In this document: one piece after another, positions 1-7,100 of the stretch
Layout: the number at the start of each line of letters is the position of its first letter
How positions within the stretch are numbered: the stretch's first letter is position 1
From: an uncultured Lachnospiraceae bacterium
GTDB taxonomy: Bacteria; Bacillota; Clostridia; Lachnospirales; Lachnospiraceae
Assembly (NCBI GenBank): GCA_947175305.1
Contig: CAMWMO010000027.1
Location: forward strand, 1 to 9,001
Reading direction: 5' to 3'
Length of the DNA: 9,001 bases
The notes under the pieces: generated by a model
Databases searched by the model: none
Seen by the model: the letters and a program-made list of their open reading frames with translations, nothing else
Told to the model about the DNA's origin: nothing
Position numbers and translations under genes: made by a program

Positions 1-647
1 TGCATCGGAGGAATATAATCCAACCCTCCGGCATTCTGTATTATGGTGGGAAGTCGTAGGGCAAGCTTTTCTCTGGCACTCTGGAAGTAATACACCACAT
101 CCAGCATATCTGTCTGGTATTCCCTTCTCAGAATCTCTCCCAGACCGGAATACATCTCAAAATTCAGATACAGTGTTTTATGTTCCTTTGCCAGCATCTG
201 TCCCAGCGTCAATGCAAAGGATGTCTGTAAACATCTCTTGATCGGAGAATAAATTCCTATCATCTTCGCCTCTGTGCCTGTCTCCTCCAAATAATCTTTC
301 CATTCTCCCGACCCATCGATGGCATCAAGCATCGCCTCCACGACTTTCTCAGGGCTCTGATATTTACTGATGCAGTACAGATCCTCTCCTGCCGCCTGAT
401 CGCTCTCCTGCAGGATAAACATCTGTGCAACCTGTTTACAAAGATATTCTTCCCGGAGCAGCCTCCATGCGGTTTCCGCAATAAGCAGAATTTCTATCTC
501 CTCCCGTCCCGCAAATTTTTCCAACTCCTCCACCGCCGTGAACAGATGCAGCGTGTAAGGAAGCCGCACCTTATCCAAAATATACTCCGCCATACGAAAA
601 GCATATCCTTCCTCCGTATCGCAGATTGCCATGATCTTCTGTCTCAA
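1..647 (-). CDS. tadZ: TadZ/CpaE-like pilus-assembly ATPase-fold protein (3' end cut by window edge)
   Basis: About 215 residues are visible and the gene continues past position 1. Residues 1-115 look like the atypical receiver-like domain of TadZ. A ParA/MinD-like domain begins near residue 128 (KMIGIYSPIKRCLQTSFAL), followed by a strand ending LYLNFE. The P-loop is degenerate: in place of KGGxGKT it reads IKRCLQT, so both the signature lysine and the phosphate-binding lysine are absent. TadZ proteins position the Tad/Flp pilus machine at a cell pole, and the E. rectale TadZ is a known atypical ATPase of this kind. I chose the TTG start at 645-647 because a strong GGGAGG lies 6 bases upstream (654-659) and the TTG overlaps the stop of the prepilin peptidase gene, which suggests translational coupling. 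ATG at 630-632 is the alternative. The family is fairly sure; nucleotide binding is not. Confidence 0.78.
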   Translation of the reverse strand, partial: MRQKIMAICDTEEGYAFRMAEYILDKVRLPYTLHLFTAVEELEKFAGREEIEILLIAETAWRLLREEYLCKQVAQMFILQESDQAAGEDLYCISKYQSPEKVVEAMLDAIDGSGEWKDYLEETGTEAKMIGIYSPIKRCLQTSFALTLGQMLAKEHKTLYLNFEMYSGLGEILRREYQTDMLDVVYYFQSAREKLALRLPTIIQNAGGLDYIPPM

Positions 648-1195
648 AATAGTCCTCCCATTCTGCACACCACACTGAACAGAATCGGCACCGTAAAGTG
701 GATCTTATTCTTGCAGTAGGTGTGATAATCCTGTTTTAAATCTTCCCCGTAAATTTTCCAGTGCCCTGTCCGCCGGACATCGCACAGATAGGAAAAGAAA
801 TACTGAAACCGTTCCCTGCCGTTTCGTTCTGTGATAAGCTTTCCGATCGAAAACACTGCGCCGATCACAAAAGCGCCTGTCAGTATGCTCATAAATTCTC
901 TCACCGGCAGAAAACTCGCGATCATAACAAACAGCTTGACATCGCCTGCACCCAACACACCTGTTTTAAACAGAGGATACATAAGAAAAAACGCAGGAAG
1001 CACAGATGCCAGAAGCTCCGGAAGGCTTCGGCCGGATAAGAGACTGCCCGTGACCCCGATCACAACACCCAGAAGGATAAACCCATTCGGGATACGGTCT
1101 GTCTTAAGATCTGCTAACGCTGAAAGCAACAGCAGAAGAAGTAAAATAGATTGCCAATAACTCAGCCCAATAAAACCACCTCCATGTCCTATCAT
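644..1195 (-). CDS. tadV: Type IV prepilin peptidase, A24 family (CpaA/TadV-type)
   Basis: This is a membrane aspartyl protease that removes the leader peptide of Flp-type prepilins. The two expected catalytic aspartates are visible: D29 in ADLKTDRIPN and D85 in the GAGD motif (82-85). Hydrophobic segments lie at about 13-28, 39-54, 61-77, 88-112 and 165-178. At 183 residues it matches short Tad-locus peptidases that lack the methyltransferase domain. It is the first gene after the promoter at 1294-1321 and overlaps tadZ by 4 bases. The start is uncertain. ATG 1195 has only a weak GGAC upstream, whereas a strong GGAGGTGG lies at 1176-1183 inside the reading frame, 7 bases (from GGAGG) before an in-frame ATT (I9), which would give a protein starting GLSYWQ. 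The family call is firm; the Tad assignment rests on the linked tadZ. Confidence 0.88.
   Translation of the reverse strand: MIGHGGGFIGLSYWQSILLLLLLLSALADLKTDRIPNGFILLGVVIGVTGSLLSGRSLPELLASVLPAFFLMYPLFKTGVLGAGDVKLFVMIASFLPVREFMSILTGAFVIGAVFSIGKLITERNGRERFQYFFSYLCDVRRTGHWKIYGEDLKQDYHTYCKNKIHFTVPILFSVVCRMGGLF
654..659 (-). promoter_or_regulatory. Ribosome binding site deciding the TTG start of tadZ
   Basis: The minus strand reads GGGAGG with a 6-base spacer to the TTG at 647-645. It lies inside the last codons of the upstream prepilin peptidase gene. The downstream ATG at 632 has no comparable Shine-Dalgarno sequence, so this site favours the TTG start. Confidence 0.7.
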
Positions 1196-1218
1196 AAGTC
1201 CGACTCAATGAAATAATT

Positions 1219-1256
1219 GGGAGAATTTCCCGATGCCGTAAGGCGTAAGGCGTGGA
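1219..1256. repeat. Short tandem repeat and small hairpin in the tad leader
   Basis: The leader between the promoter and the peptidase contains two adjacent copies of CGTAAGG (1237-1250) and a partial third copy (CGTGG, 1251-1255). A small GGGA/TCCC stem (1219-1231) lies nearer the gene. Beyond the promoter this roughly 100-base leader holds nothing else I can identify. Confidence 0.4.
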
Positions 1257-1293
1257 ACAGAATCCACATAGAATTTCTTGAGTTGTGAATTGA

Positions 1294-1321
1294 ATTATAA
1301 CACAAATAAAACGCTTGTCTA
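1294..1321 (-). promoter_or_regulatory. Sigma-A promoter of the tad operon
   Basis: The minus strand carries TAGACA (1316-1321, 5 of 6 matches to TTGACA), a 16-base spacer and a perfect TATAAT (1294-1299) preceded by TGT, which gives an extended -10. The start point would be near 1287, leaving a leader of about 90 bases before the peptidase ATG. Tight placement just after the bofA terminator supports a separate tad transcript. Confidence 0.75.
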
Positions 1322-1333
1322 TAGGTCTTTTGT

Positions 1334-1365
1334 AAAAAAAAGCTTTTTGTGAATTACTCACAAAA
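1334..1365 (-). terminator. Intrinsic terminator of bofA
   Basis: The minus strand has an 8-bp perfect stem, TTTTGTGA (1358-1365) with TCACAAAA (1345-1352), a 5-base loop, and a run of eight T (1334-1341) three bases further on. The stem includes the bofA stop codon. It is AT-rich, so efficiency may be modest, but the shape and position are right and it separates bofA from the tad promoter. Confidence 0.65.
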
Positions 1366-1630
1366 TTTTAAAAAAATGAATGCCATAAAGTACTGCAAGT
1401 CCCGGAAATCCGAGGATTCCGGATGTCAAAATCGTCAGCGGATTGATCCCGACAGCCACCTGCATCTGTCTGGCCGCCAGCAGGTGATTAAAGGCATATA
1501 TTCCCACCGTACCCATCACTGCCCGAAGGACAAAATTAACCAGCCACTCTACCTTCCGGCCCATTGCGCCGATCGCCAGTACGATCAGACACACCACTAA
1601 TATCATTGCCGCTCCGCCCATATTTCCCAT
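1358..1630 (-). CDS. bofA: Pro-sigmaK processing inhibitor BofA family protein
   Basis: A 90-residue membrane protein. In Bacillus, BofA sits in the outer forespore membrane and holds the SpoIVFB protease inactive until the forespore signals release of sigma-K. Here hydrophobic segments span about 8-22 and 29-50, followed by the family's conserved C-terminal block, including GINPLT (61-66) and the GILGFPG turn (71-77). The Asn/Asn/Thr residues important for inhibition in B. subtilis (N48, N61, T64, from memory) appear to correspond to N48, N63 and T66. GTGAGG at 1639-1644 is 8 bases before ATG 1630. It is divergent from the DUF2508/YaaL gene; in Bacillus the two are adjacent but co-directional after recR. 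Many Clostridia have a BofA-like gene even where SpoIVFB is not obvious, so the exact target here is an inference. Confidence 0.85.
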   Translation of the reverse strand: MGNMGGAAMILVVCLIVLAIGAMGRKVEWLVNFVLRAVMGTVGIYAFNHLLAARQMQVAVGINPLTILTSGILGFPGLAVLYGIHFFKIL

Positions 1631-1662
1631 ATATTCTGCCTCACTATATCTTGTCTCTCTAC

Positions 1663-1689
1663 AAGGTATGTGAACAGGCTCTTTAATAT
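1663..1689 (-). promoter_or_regulatory. Candidate sigma-E promoter of bofA
   Basis: The minus strand reads ATA (1687-1689), 16 bases, then CATACCTT (1663-1670). This fits the mother-cell sigma-E pattern ATA-N16-18-CATANNNT and would start transcription about 26 bases before the bofA ATG. B. subtilis bofA is sigma-E dependent. The motif is short, so a chance match in this AT-rich gap is possible. Confidence 0.42.
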
Positions 1690-1712
1690 TACATGAATAT
1701 TTACGGAAATTT

Positions 1713-1745
1713 TTACCTAAACTGGTAATATATGGAGCGTGCTCC
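1713..1745 (+). promoter_or_regulatory. Candidate extended -10 promoter with two dyads before the DUF2508 gene
   Basis: TGG followed by TAATAT (1726-1731) is a possible extended -10 for the plus strand; no good -35 is seen. It overlaps an inverted repeat TTACC-6-GGTAA (1713-1728), and a perfect GGAGC-GT-GCTCC hairpin (1734-1745) covers the expected start point. The dyads could bind a regulator or structure the leader; neither is shown. Confidence 0.35.
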
Positions 1746-1797
1746 TACTTAGGATTGATGAATTGATAAAAAAACAGAAAGGCTGGGTAATGGCAGT

Positions 1798-2085
1798 ATG
1801 AAAATCATTTTTAAACAAAGTCCCTGTATTCCGACGGATGATGATGTAATCGTGGACGGGCACAAAATGACGCTTCGGGAAGAACTGATTCTGGCAAGAC
1901 ATGCCCTGGAAAATGCTTACTCGGGATTTGACAATGCGACAGATCCCGATCTGATCGACTGCTATATTTTCGAGCTGAATGCTGTTATGAAACGCTATAA
2001 ATATCTATTACAAAAGGCAGCGGAAACCGATCCGCTGCCCGATCAAGAACTCGCCGAGGCGTACCGCCCTCTGACGCTTTCATAA
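1798..2085 (+). CDS. yaaL: DUF2508 (YaaL-like) family protein
   Basis: A 95-residue soluble, mostly helical protein of unknown function. The core of the family lies at about 26-75: a helix (LREELILARHALENAY), the signature NATDPDLIDCYIFELNA (46-62) and a second helix (KRYKYLLQKA). No signal peptide or membrane segment is visible. The residue pattern fits DUF2508, whose Bacillus member YaaL lies between recR and bofA. Here bofA is next door but divergent, and recR is not in the window. ATG 1798 has no clear Shine-Dalgarno sequence. A tiny upstream frame starting at TTG 1763 (after AGGA at 1751-1754) ends in an ATGA overlap with this start, so translation by coupling is possible. It converges on fliS, with two hairpins in between. 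Confidence 0.72.
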   Translation: MKIIFKQSPCIPTDDDVIVDGHKMTLREELILARHALENAYSGFDNATDPDLIDCYIFELNAVMKRYKYLLQKAAETDPLPDQELAEAYRPLTLS

Positions 2086-2098
2086 TCTACTTTTATCG

Positions 2099-2141
2099 GA
2101 GAATGCAACGCATTCTCTTGATTGAGTGCCTGCACTCAATC
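2099..2141. repeat. Pair of perfect hairpins between convergent genes (possible bidirectional terminator or REP-like element)
   Basis: Hairpin 1 is GAGAATGC-AAC-GCATTCTC (2099-2117), an 8-bp stem. Hairpin 2 is GATTGAGTGC-CT-GCACTCAATC (2120-2141), a 10-bp stem. They lie 2 bases apart and fill the gap between the yaaL stop (2085) and the fliS stop (2144). Neither has a T tract, so they are not textbook intrinsic terminators. They could terminate or protect 3' ends from either side, or be one copy of a dispersed repeat. Confidence 0.7.
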
Positions 2142-2143
2142 GC

Positions 2144-2620
2144 TTATACGCAGAATCCCCTGTTTGCGCCGGGATCCGTAATATTTTCCATGAGATTCTC
2201 CCTGCCGTAAGTAAGCCCTGCATACACGGTCTGAGTATTTCCCATGACAGGCCCTGTCTGATCCTGCCCCTCAATCTGCTTGTAGGCCGCTGCCAACTTC
2301 TCTACCATAGGACGGATATGCTCCAGATTCTCGGAGCTATTATATAACGCTGCCTTTGCCACCTCTCTGTTGATAAAGAGATAAATCTGTAACAGATTTT
2401 GCGCCACCTCATACTCCAGATGCAGAGAATCCATCAACTCGCACATACACCCCTGGATTCTGCGAATCGCGTTCTTGAAATCATCTCTATTTCCCGCGTC
2501 CAAGGCATCCTTCGCCTCGTCAATATAGAGCAGCGTCATCTCATATAAAATAGTGATCAGCTGCGTTTTATTCGCCTGTGTAATGCGTAGGGTATACTCC
2601 TGCTTTAATTCCTTGGTCAT
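2144..2620 (-). CDS. fliS: Flagellar export chaperone FliS
   Basis: FliS binds the disordered C-terminal end of newly made flagellin in the cytosol and keeps it from polymerising before export. The 158-residue protein has the family's N-terminal pattern (YTLRITQANKTQLITILYEMTL, 9-30), then helices at about 33-41, 46-65, 68-92 and 96-116. Residues 118-158 form an extension beyond the usual 120-135 residues, rich in G, N and T and ending NRGFCV. GGAGAG (2627-2632) is 6 bases before ATG 2620. It follows the flagellin stop by 66 bases with no terminator visible, so the two are probably co-transcribed and the chaperone is made with its client. The family call is firm; the role of the tail is unknown. 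Confidence 0.92.
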   Translation of the reverse strand: MTKELKQEYTLRITQANKTQLITILYEMTLLYIDEAKDALDAGNRDDFKNAIRRIQGCMCELMDSLHLEYEVAQNLLQIYLFINREVAKAALYNSSENLEHIRPMVEKLAAAYKQIEGQDQTGPVMGNTQTVYAGLTYGRENLMENITDPGANRGFCV

Positions 2621-2686
2621 ATTTTACTCTCCATTCCGGGACATGTAAGCATCAGTCCCACACCACCGGTCTATATCTATTCTACA

Positions 2687-4117
2687 TCACTGTAAGAGCT
2701 GCAGCACCTGAGAAGGTCTCTCGTTCGCCTGTGCAAGTATGGAAACTGCTGCTTGAGATATTACCTGCTCCGTCGTGTAGTTGGTCATCTCCTCCGCCAT
2801 ATCCACATCCATGATACGGGAATAAGATGCTGTCATATTCTCGTTGGATACTGCCAGATTGTTGACTGTGTGCTCCAGACGGTTCTGATATGCGCCCAGT
2901 CTGCTTCTCGCATCCGATACATAGAGAATCGCACCCTTGATCGCCTTATTCGCCTCGGCACACTCTTCTATCGTTGTCATCTTCGTATCCTCAAGCCCCA
3001 TCCGATTTAAAGAGATCGTGGGAATACGGACTGCAAGCTGCTGGCCTTCATTCGGTCCTGTCTGGATATCCATGGTGCCGATGCCGGTGGCGTCGATGGT
3101 CAGAGATTCTATCTCGTTCGTATAATTCCCGTAAAATCCTATGGTTTCCGAGCGTGACAAATCAGTGGTATTACCTACTACATAATCATAATTGCTCATG
3201 GACGACTCATAAAATACGGTATCAGGGTCACTTTGACTTGTGATACGCCAATACAACATAGAGTAAGGACCGTTGTCGTCTACCCATACAGTTACCTCTG
3301 CATCTGCCGGCATATCAGCCGCTGTGCCATTCTGAAATGCCTGTTGGATTCCCTCTTCAATAGACTGCTTTACGGCCGCCTCATCCCAGTTACCATCTGC
3401 ATCCAAAGTCCATGTAACCTGGAGGTAAGTAGGTTGTCTTTCAATCTCCTCATTAATTTCCAAGGTCATCTCAAAATCCAACGGCCCCTTTAATGTGATT
3501 TTGTTCTTCGTCGTCTCGGAAATCTCCACCCCTGGCGGGAATTCAGGACCTAAAGTTATGGCGGTAGCATCCTTATCAATCTTGCCATCGGGACCATAAG
3601 CAACAGACAATGCGCTGATTGAATAAATTTTCGGAATGACCTCATCCGAATAGTAATCCGCCTTCACCTTATGATTGTTGGTATAGCCCCGCAAATCAAA
3701 AGTACCATCCAGAAGTGTCTGGCCGTTAAACTGTGTATCGGTAGAGATTCTGGTGATCTCAGCCTTAAGCTGCTTCACCTCCTGCTCAAGCGTCATGCGA
3801 TCCCCGGTGGTAAGAGTTCCGGTCTCGCCCTTAACTGCCAGCTCATTCATTCTCTGCAGCATCTCATGTACTTCTGTCAGCGCACCGTCCGCCGTCTCAA
3901 TGATCGAAATTCCGTTATTAGAACTCTGCGTCGCCGTGCCAATTCCTGTGATCTGGGTGTTCATTCTCTGGCCAATGGCGTAACCCGAAGGATTATCCTT
4001 GGATGTCGTCACCTTAAGACCGGAAGAGAGACGCATCAGAGATTTGGACACCTTCGAATCCGATGCATTTAAAGCATTGCTTGCGCGCATTGCCGCCGCA
4101 TTATAACTGATTTTCAT
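2687..4117 (-). CDS. fliC: Flagellin
   Basis: The filament subunit, 476 residues. The conserved N-terminal D0/D1 helices span about 1-140, with LMRLSSGLKVTTSKDNPSGY at 27-46 and QRMNELAVK at 88-96. The conserved C-terminal D1/D0 spans about 365-476: SDARSRLGAYQNRLEH starts at 401, then SRIMDVDMAEEMTNYTTEQV, ending QVLQLLQ. Residues 145-360 are the variable, surface-exposed part, rich in D, T, E and aromatic residues. The extreme N-terminus (MKISYNAAAMRA) departs from the common MRINHNIxAL type. QRMNELAV matches the D1 surface known as the main TLR5 contact in other flagellins. A strong AAGGAGG (4126-4132) is 8 bases before the ATG. The start is only 16 bases after the stop of the large upstream gene, and no sigma-28 promoter was found directly before it, so it is probably co-transcribed with that gene and with fliS. 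Confidence 0.96.
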   Translation of the reverse strand: MKISYNAAAMRASNALNASDSKVSKSLMRLSSGLKVTTSKDNPSGYAIGQRMNTQITGIGTATQSSNNGISIIETADGALTEVHEMLQRMNELAVKGETGTLTTGDRMTLEQEVKQLKAEITRISTDTQFNGQTLLDGTFDLRGYTNNHKVKADYYSDEVIPKIYSISALSVAYGPDGKIDKDATAITLGPEFPPGVEISETTKNKITLKGPLDFEMTLEINEEIERQPTYLQVTWTLDADGNWDEAAVKQSIEEGIQQAFQNGTAADMPADAEVTVWVDDNGPYSMLYWRITSQSDPDTVFYESSMSNYDYVVGNTTDLSRSETIGFYGNYTNEIESLTIDATGIGTMDIQTGPNEGQQLAVRIPTISLNRMGLEDTKMTTIEECAEANKAIKGAILYVSDARSRLGAYQNRLEHTVNNLAVSNENMTASYSRIMDVDMAEEMTNYTTEQVISQAAVSILAQANERPSQVLQLLQ

Positions 4118-4125
4118 ATTCTTTT

Positions 4126-4132
4126 CCTCCTT
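4126..4132 (-). promoter_or_regulatory. Strong ribosome binding site of flagellin
   Basis: The minus strand has a near-perfect AAGGAGG with an 8-base spacer to ATG 4117. It begins within the 16-base gap after the stop codon of the preceding gene and would let flagellin be translated far more strongly than its operon partner. Confidence 0.8.
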
Positions 4133-4133
4133 A

Positions 4134-7100
4134 TTATGCTGTCAAAGCTGTAATAAACGCCTTGGCTATGTGATACAGATCCGCTGTCTGCTGTCCGCCT
4201 TCACCCTCCGGTTCATAATCAGCATAGTCCTCGCCGCCGATTTCCCGGCTATACAGAACCGCCACACTGCCGACTTCTCTTGTCTGTCCATTTTCTCCAG
4301 CAACAGCCAGCGCCTTCTGAAACGCCTCCTGTCTGCCCTGCAGCCACTCCGTGCCCTCTTTGCTGTCGCAGACAATATAGCCGGATACGGTCCGTTCTCT
4401 GAGAGAAAATCTCGCTGTGATCTGTCCATACTCCTCTGTCTGTGTGGTGACACTCACTTTACCCGCTTCACCACCGTGCAGAACCTTCAGATTGATCGCC
4501 GTCAACTCGCCGTTGATCTCCACAGGAATCTGATAGTTCTCCTCCTGTGCCAGACTGCCCGCCAGTGCCAGCTGTTTTTTACAGCTCTGCAGGGTTTTCA
4601 GATCCAGATAATCCTCCGGTGTATCCAGCGCCTCATCCAGAATCTCCGTAAAGGTCTCCTGCATTTCCCTGTAGGCTTCCTGAGTGCTTTCCCTGTCTGT
4701 CAGCTTCTCTATCAAACCACGGGACCGCTCGTCTGCCACCGAGCTTCCCGCGCCGTCCTCTAACTCTCTGAGTTTCCGATACAGAGCGCCGGGTTTTTTC
4801 CTAAGAGCCGCCGCCGCTTCCAGATTATTTCCCGTCACCGGCTGTCGATACGCTACAAGCTCCTGTACTACGGCCTCCTCCACATTCTCCAGACCGCGAT
4901 AAGATTGCAGCTGTTCCTGTCCATAAGCCTGCTCTAAGGAAGCATCCACCTCCTGCTGCCGCAAAGCATCCGCAAACTCTTCCATGGACATTTCCGCTTC
5001 CGGCGCCACTTTCGCTAAAGTCTCCGGCTCCAGTGTATCCGCAATCTCTCCGGCAAGCATATGGTAATAGCTCTCCGACTGTTCCGTTCCCTGCCGGCTT
5101 TGCTCCCCACCATCTTCTCCCGGCTGAGCGCTCTCTTGTCCCAGCCCCGGGAAACCGCTTAAGATCTGATCGGTAATGGATTTATTCTTCGCCACAGCAT
5201 CCACGCCGTTAAAGTCGTCATCCACCTGATAATCCATGCCCTGCTTCTTTGTGCTGCGCATGGCTGTCAGAAGATTTCTAAAGGAGATTTCCGCTCCTTC
5301 CTTCAAGAGACTTCCAACCGCCGCATCGTCCGTCTTTTCTAACTGCCGGAACATGCGGTAAATCCCGATGTAAGCCTCTCTCTCCTGCTCGCTGACCGCA
5401 TGGCTTTTTTCCAACTTGTATAAAAATTTACTGAATTTCTCTTCTCTCGCCTCTCTGGCTACACCGCTCTCATCCAGATATTGATTCAGCTCAGCAATCG
5501 ACATGGTAAGCGGGTTCTTGCCGTCCCGGATCGTCTGCAGAGCCGCCGCCGGGGTCATCCGACGAATGGTCTGCTGCAATTCCATATCATATTTCTTCAC
5601 TGCATCCATATTGTCGTGGGTGATATCCATGCTGTTATAACCCAGGATCCGCACCGCCTTACGGTTTTCCTCATTTGTCTCAAGACCCATATCCTTCAGG
5701 ATATCATCTACATTGCGAAATGCCTTGCGAATGGAATCTCCCATATCTGCTCTGGGCGCTGTCATCAACGTCTCATAGGACTCTCTTGCCGCTTCGTAAG
5801 CATTCTTCAGGGCTGTGCCGTTTGTGTGTACACCATCAAGAGTAAACTCATCCGCCCCATCCACATAGCGTCCAAGCACTGCCGCCGGCAAATAAGGAAT
5901 CTCCGCCGTTTTTTGCTGCACTTCCGCATAGAGGGCCGCTTTTTCGGCTGCCGCTGCTGCATCGGCTTCTCCGAAAAGTCTTTGATTCTGCTCCTGCTCC
6001 AGCTGCTTCAGCTTCTCCACCAGAGCCTCTAATTCTGTGGTATCTATGGAATAACCACTGGCTATGAGCTTTCGGTTCGCCTCGATGGTCATCATCAGTC
6101 GGATTTCTTCCAGCTGACGCCTCTCTGTGATGGCTGCCGGTGTGTCCGGCATCACATCGCCCTGCTCTATCTTTTCCTGCTCTCTTGTCAGATTCCGCAG
6201 ATTTACTGCTTTGCCCTCGGCCGCCACACGGTCCACGGCCTCATCGCTGATCCGTCCATAGGCTTCCACATAGTCAGCCGCGCGCTCCCGCTCGCTTCTG
6301 TTGTCAGCCAGATTTGCGTCTCCCGCTTTCTTTCCGTCGGAGATCGCCGCCGCCACTGCGGACAGAATTTTCGTTCTGTCCAGGGGCTGCTCCATCTGTT
6401 CTATCGCATGAAGTGCGCTCATCGTGTCCGCTGTCAACGGCACACCTACGCTGATCAGCCACTGTGCGCTCTGCACGTTCTCCTCGCTGTTCTCGAGACC
6501 GGCTTCCTCCAGCACACGCTCGATCTGCGGGCGAAGCTGTTCCCAGTTATAGTCTTCCGCTTTCTTCGCGTAATAACCCGTATTGTCTGCGGCATAATAG
6601 CCGTGGCCCTGTTTGGTGCTGTCTGAAGCAGCGCTGTGTCCCGCCATATAGAGATTGTCTATGGTGGGCTCCATCTGATTCTCCACCATATACTTCACGG
6701 TACCTTGTCCGGGCTCTTCCAGCCGCATCGCTCTCTCAAAGGCTTCTTTAGCTGCCGCTACGTTTTCTTCGGTGAGCGGAATATCATGCTGCTGAAACTG
6801 TTTTGCCAACTCCCCGGCAAAAGCCTCGCTCCCCGTAATCTGCGTCAGAGTATCCATATCCAGATCGTCGGTGTAACCCACTACCTCCGTACCGCCCTTC
6901 ACGAGCTCTGCTTTGATCTTATCGACAATGGTGACAACATGCTCAATTTCCATATCGCCGGGATGATATCCTTCCTGCTGTAAGCGGGAAAAATCTTCCC
7001 CGGACATAGTATTAGACATTACTGTCATATAGTCTGTCTGCGTGGCCACATCAATAGCCGCCGCATCCTGCATAACTTCTTCTGCGGTCTTTCCGTGACC

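Noticed and set aside
1104..1361. Minus-strand frame covering the tad leader
   Set aside because: It crosses the tad promoter and overlaps the prepilin peptidase in another frame; no family resemblance.
2099..2141. CRISPR repeat or recombination site
   Set aside because: The two hairpins differ in sequence, there are no spacers and no cas or recombinase gene nearby.
3671..4072. Plus-strand open frame opposite the flagellin N-terminal region
   Set aside because: Antisense shadow of the conserved flagellin helices.
4118..4300. A separate sigma-28 promoter for flagellin at the end of the upstream gene
   Set aside because: No TAAA-N15-CCGAT-like pair was found on the minus strand in this stretch by eye.
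4170..4763. Plus-strand open frame of 197 codons opposite the DUF6240-like gene
   Set aside because: It lies fully inside a clear gene on the other strand, has a Cys/Arg/Leu-rich composition typical of antisense frames, and no recognisable domain.
5481..6032. Plus-strand open frame of 183 codons opposite the same gene
   Set aside because: Antisense shadow; no ribosome site or motif, and His/Cys/Arg-rich composition.
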